From Channallabes apus (Eukaryota; Chordata; Actinopteri; Siluriformes; Clariidae): DNA of 64,000 nucleotides. The position numbers and the translations under genes were made by a program. The stretch covers positions 2,512,901 through 2,576,900 of the forward strand of contig CM060125.1 of NCBI GenBank assembly GCA_030522415.1. Reading direction: 5' to 3'. Numbering within the stretch: the stretch's first letter is position 1; each line of letters begins with the position of its first letter. Below are positions 59,604-64,000 of the stretch, piece after piece. The notes beneath the pieces are model-generated. The model saw nothing but the letters and a program-made list of their open reading frames with translations, was not told where the DNA came from and made no database searches.

Positions 59604-60560
59604 CAGGTGCATCTCAATAAATTAGAATATTATTGAACAGTTGATTTATTTCAGTAATTCAATTAAAAAAGTGAAATTCATACATAGATTTATTACACAC
59701 AGACCGTTATATTTCAAGTGTTTGTTTCTTTTCAGTTTGATGATTATGACTTACAGCTAATGAAAACCCAAAAGCCCTTATCTCAGAAAATTAGAATATT
59801 GTGAAACGGTTCAATATTGGAGACTCATGGTGGCACACTTTAATCAGCTGATTAACTCAAAACACCTGCAAAGGTTTCCTGAGCCTTTATATGGTCTCTC
59901 AGTCTGGTTCAGTACGCTACTCGATCATGGGGAAGACTGCTGACTTGACAGTTGTCCGGAAGACCATAATTTACACCCGGCACATGGGGGGGTAAAACGC
60001 AAAAAGTTGAATCAAAGGAAAAAAATTTGTAGCAAAAGAGCCACCACGCACAAACGTATCCAGTGTAAAGTTGGCACATTCAGTGGTGGTTTGGGGAGCC
60101 ATGTCATCTGGTGGTGTTGGTCCACGGTGTTTTATCAGATCCAAGGTCAGCGCAGTTGTCTACTAGGAAGTTTTAGAGCACTTCTAAAGTGCTGACCAGG
60201 TTTATGGAGATGCTGATTTAATTTTCCAGCAGGACTTGACACCTGCCCACACTGCCTAAAGTACTGATACCAGGTTTAAGGACCATGGTATCAATGTGCT
60301 TGATTGGCCAGCAAACCTCACACACATAGAGAATCTATGGGGTATTATGAAGAGGAAGATGCGTAACACCAGACTCAACGATGCAGAAGAGCTGAAGGTG
60401 GCGTTTAGAGCAACATGGGCTTCCATAACCCCTCATCAGTGCCACAGACTGATCGCCTCCATGCCATGCCGCATTGCCATAGTAATTCATGCAAAGGGAC
60501 CCCTGAGAACATTCTCAGGACCCCAAGAAATATTCCCCAAACCAATACACAACATCCACC
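59604..60560 (+). mobile_element. Tc1-like fossil (family E)
   Basis: Left terminus caggtgcatctcaataaatt with TA before it. 60070-60490 holds broken transposase pieces (LDWPANLTHIENLWGIMKRK, RLNDAEELKVAFRATW). The right terminus is not recognised; it runs into a family H repeat. Confidence 0.75.
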
Positions 60561-60564
60561 ATCC

Positions 60565-61132
60565 TGGACTGTTGACACATGCCAGGTTGGGTTGAATTAT
60601 TACTGTTGGTCCCAAATTCTGACCCTGCCATCTGTGTGCCTGACAGCAGTTTTAGCTATTTGTTCTTGGCTGACACAAGTGGAACTTATTGTGGTCTTCT
60701 GCTGTCTGTGTGTTCTGCATTCTAAAATGCTTTTCTGCTCAAATCTATTGTACACAGAGGTTATCTGAGTTAGTGTAGTCTTTTGTCAGCTTGAACCAGT
60801 CTGGTTATTCTTCTTTTTACTTCTTAAATCAATAAGGCATTTCTGTAAAAAGGACCGCCACTGACTGGATGGCTTTTGTTTATTGCACAATTCTTAGCAA
60901 GCTCTAGAGACTTGTGCATGAAAATCATAGGAGATCAGGAATATTTAAACCAGCCTATTTGGCATCAGCAACCATGCCATGCACAAACTCACATTTTTCC
61001 TTAGTTGATGTGAACACTGTCTGAAGCTGCTGGCTTGTAATTGGGAGCTTTCATACACATAAGTGACTAATTACATAATTTCTTGAATGAGTACGTGTAC
61101 AGGTGTTTCTAACAGTGTAATAGGTGAGTGTA
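60565..61132 (+). mobile_element. Tc1-like fossil (family H)
   Basis: From gactgttgacacatgccagg through ttctaacagtgtaataggtgagtgta, matching other H fragments at 24557, 43057 and 44700. Non-coding. Confidence 0.6.
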
Positions 61133-61538
61133 CCTTTCCACAATTCCCCACTCATAACTTTAGTTCTGATATGCAACTAGTTCACATTTGCAGTTTTGTT
61201 TTACTAGGAAAAACAAATATTATCGTGGTTTTACCTTAACCTGTCATACAGTATGCATCCTGTGCATGGATGTGCATACAGACAATGCTTGCACGCTTTG
61301 CTAATCTGTTAATAAATACATTTTAAAACCCAGCATGTAACAAATAAAAAAACAATAAGAAAATGTATAAATCATAATGGAATGTAGGCTAATGTCTCAC
61401 TTAAAAAAATATGCTGAACTGCAAACAAAGGAAGTGACTTGTCGCTTACTAGTTTGCACCACACTTGAGGATTGTGACATAATTTATTTTGACAGTATCT
61501 GTATATATGATACATCATGCATTTCATGTATTTTTCAG

Positions 61539-62264
61539 CACGACAACAACATCATCCATCGAGATCTGAAAGCAGAAAACTTCCTCTTCACCAGCAACTC
61601 CTGCATTAAGTTTGCTGACTTTGGTTTCAGCACAAAAATCAACAACCGCAATCAGATGTTGGACACTTTTTGTGGCTCCCCTCCATATGCAGCACCAGAG
61701 CTCTTCAAAGATGAGGCCTACATGTGGCCACCTGTTGACGTGTGGGCCATGGGGTCCTCCTTTTCTTTATGGTGACTGGCACTCTTCCTAAGCTGCACCA
61801 CTTTGTGCTACAGGGAGTTTATGTTCTTCCCACATGGATGTCTGCTTCATGTCAGCGCCTGATCCGGGGGATTCTTAAGCCAGAGCCTACAGAACGCTGT
61901 GCATTGGATCAGATGTTGGGTTGCAAGTGGCTGCTTCCAGTAGACATTCTACGTCCAATTCCTCTTAGACCAGCTTAACCCTGTACACTTGCTGAGGATG
62001 CGGCCGATATGGCCAGAGAAGGAAGAAGTGTATGCTGTCCTACAGGAAATTGGAGTCACAGAGGAGCATATTCTCAACAACAAGTGTAGTAACAGTCAAA
62101 GCCCATTAACAGGCATCTATCGCATTGTACTCCTTCGGATCCAAAAGAACAGGGGAACTGAGTGTTTGCCTTTAATCACAGGTGTAGTCAAAGACCCAAA
62201 GCGGGACAGTCTTCATGCCTACAGAAATTTACGACACACCTCAAAACTGTGCACTCTCTCTTAA
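61539..62264 (+). pseudogene. nim1k: NIM1K-like serine/threonine kinase, decayed
   Basis: NIM1 is an AMPK-related Ser/Thr kinase. After a tatttttcag acceptor the frame encodes the catalytic C-lobe: [10 protein letters not shown] catalytic loop, ADFGFST (DFG magnesium site), [11 protein letters not shown] (activation and APE segment), DVWAMG. The frame then shifts at about 61751-61755 (one base lost). Next come [11 protein letters not shown], a gap of about seven residues after TGTLP compared with NIM1K, LIRGILKPEPTERCALDQM, a second frame change near 61972-61978, and the NIM1K-specific C-terminus GVTEEHILNN, LTGIYRIVL and YRNLRHTSKLC. No exon with the glycine loop or the ATP-binding Lys is visible upstream. 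The kinase would therefore be inactive even if transcribed. Assignment to NIM1K rests on the C-terminal region and on linkage to ghr and ccdc152. Confidence 0.82.
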
Positions 62265-64000
62265 TAAGCTTCTGAAGCACATAAATTTAGCTTTTTCTAG
62301 CTCACACAGTTCATTGTCTTGCATGGGGATCTGGCAATAGGCTATGTGAAACCTGAACTGCACTTTATTGTAACTATTACCCTAAATGTGTGTTAAGGAA
62401 CCCGATGAAACGCGCAATAATGGCTTTAAAAAAAAGTATATAATCATTACCGATCTAAGACACCAAAAATCATAGACCTAAATCTGTAGCACAAGCATGT
62501 AATCACAGTGTTTTCCATTTTATTAACCAAAAACTATATATGAGCATAGTATACTGTATACACTCTGATGGAGCTCCTTTAATGCTAGTTTTGGACTGTG
62601 ATTTAAGCATGCTTTTAAGGTTATTGTCAGACTACATGAAATCTCAATAGAATTGTGACTGAATTCTATATCGCACTGTGCAATAATGTGTTCTATATCT
62701 CATATTATACAGCAGATATTCTTTAATCTATACAAATGGAATTTAAAAAAAATACAGTACTATGTTCTTTTTCCCCTATCCATTAGCATGCTTTTTGTGC
62801 AGTTTGACATCACTATACCTTATTAGTCACTGTAATGTCAGTTTGGTTTTATCCATGCTATTCTTTGATTGGTGGCTTTTAACTGAGCATCATAGCATCA
62901 TTCACACTTATTTTGCCAGGGATTATCTTTATTCAAAGTGTAATCCAACTGGCTGGTGATGAATATGTCAAATTACTTGTTGTAAGGCAGCTGATCTCAA
63001 CTCATGACTAAAGAATTATTTCATGGTATGTGTATTCTTTTTCTTATTATCATCATTATTCTCGTTGATTGTTAAATTGTCCTGAATGTTACATTTCGCC
63101 ACTCACATTAGTACATATGCCTTAGGAAGTATAACTAATCAATAACTTAAAATATTGGTGTGTTAATACTGTATATTTACAGTTTTAAATCTTAACAAAA
63201 CGGCAGTAATCTATCCACTATCCACTCGCCTTTACTTAAAAATAAATATATAGTAAAATTTGTGGAAGCAGTTAGTATTGTATATAAATCACAAAATGCT
63301 ACTTATGGTAGTGTATATATTACTTTTAGCACTTATATAACGTTGGTGGCTATACATTGTGTAAGGGTGCATGGACACAAATTTAACACTGGATGTTCAT
63401 TCACTACTGTCTTTAATTCAACACGTGTGTTTATCCAACACTAGCCATTTATGTATGCCTGGTCACACTCCTGTGACTTTCATTTGAAAAGAGGGTGCAG
63501 TCGCCCTTGCACATGGTACTGGCAGATGCACATTGTAAACAATGCAGCAGCAAACTCTAAGCCAGTGCGAAAGTATAAGCTCAGCATTTATTCAACCACC
63601 ATTCATCCTCCCTTCTATCACCCCCCCCCCCACACACACACACACACAAACAAATACCCACCCACCCCAACACACACAAACGCCTGCTCTTCAGCTCCCA
63701 TCTGCTCATACAGCAGATGGGGTTTGCGTGGCAGCTCGGACATCTGCCGCCCCAAACAATGGATCTCTTGTGCAGGGCCCCAATCTGAGCTAGAGGCGTG
63801 CTGCTATTGTGTTTGAGTCATACACATGCAGATCAGCGGCCACGGGGCCAGGATGGGGCCAGGATGGGGCCAGGCAGCTGACAGGCCCGCCCTCACCTCA
63901 CACCGCCCAAAGTGCAAGCGTGTGCAAGCATTAACTTATATGCCAGTACTTAGATTTTGTCACAATGAGCGACTGGAGTGCAGAAATCACACATTAGACA
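62265..64000. other. Gene-free right end
   Basis: AT-rich until about 63450, then a C/CA-rich tract (63621-63690) and GC-richer sequence to the edge. No exon with recognisable similarity is seen; a gene further right is possible. Confidence 0.45.
63844..63873. repeat. Short tandem repeat ggggccaggat
   Basis: Almost three head-to-tail copies of an 11-base unit in a GC-rich stretch. Confidence 0.85.

Overview
This is vertebrate DNA, almost certainly from a ray-finned (teleost) fish. Genes are spread over many short exons with GT/AG introns. The intergenic and intronic DNA is AT-rich, full of (TA)n and (CA)n microsatellites, and packed with Tc1-like, hAT-like and piggyBac-like DNA transposons and tRNA-derived SINEs of the kind typical of fish. 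The growth hormone receptor also has a teleost-like ectodomain. I cannot name the species; an otophysan such as a catfish is only a guess from the repeat families.

Four conserved loci are present. (1) Minus strand, 89-12285: complement component C7, fifteen coding exons from the signal peptide to the first factor-I module. The C-terminal exons lie beyond the left edge. (2) Plus strand, 34169-40814: growth hormone receptor, eight coding exons whose phases all agree and give 563 residues. A CpG-rich non-coding first exon probably lies near 27640-27998. The ectodomain lacks the third disulfide pair, as in teleost type-2 receptors. (3) Plus strand, 42084-56808: CCDC152, eight coding exons, 250 residues. 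(4) Plus strand, 61539-62264: the C-terminal part of a NIM1K-like protein kinase, broken by two frameshifts and a small deletion and without a visible N-lobe, so probably a pseudogene. From what I know of the human map, C7, GHR, CCDC152 and NIM1K all lie in human 5p13-p12, so this is a conserved but compacted linkage group.

Region by region: 1-12.3 kb is C7 with a complete Tc1-like element in one intron. 12.3-27.6 kb is gene-free and repeat-rich; it holds a nested element (14930-18162) that contains a SINE and a second Tc1-like copy, and a hAT element (21247-22445) that contains a solo-LTR-like unit and a SINE. 27.6-41 kb is the GHR locus. 42-56.8 kb is CCDC152, with a third Tc1-like copy carrying an uninterrupted 340-residue transposase, piggyBac remains and hAT elements in its introns. 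57-61.5 kb is repeats, 61.5-62.3 kb the NIM1K remnant, and 62.3-64 kb has no recognisable gene.

I found no prokaryote-like defence or biosynthetic system and no clearly undescribed multi-gene system. The most interesting observations are the altered GHR ectodomain, the decaying NIM1K locus, the well-preserved nested transposons with readable target-site duplications, and a 77-base near-perfect hairpin in a GHR intron. All coordinates and splice sites were read by eye; none was checked by alignment software or transcripts.
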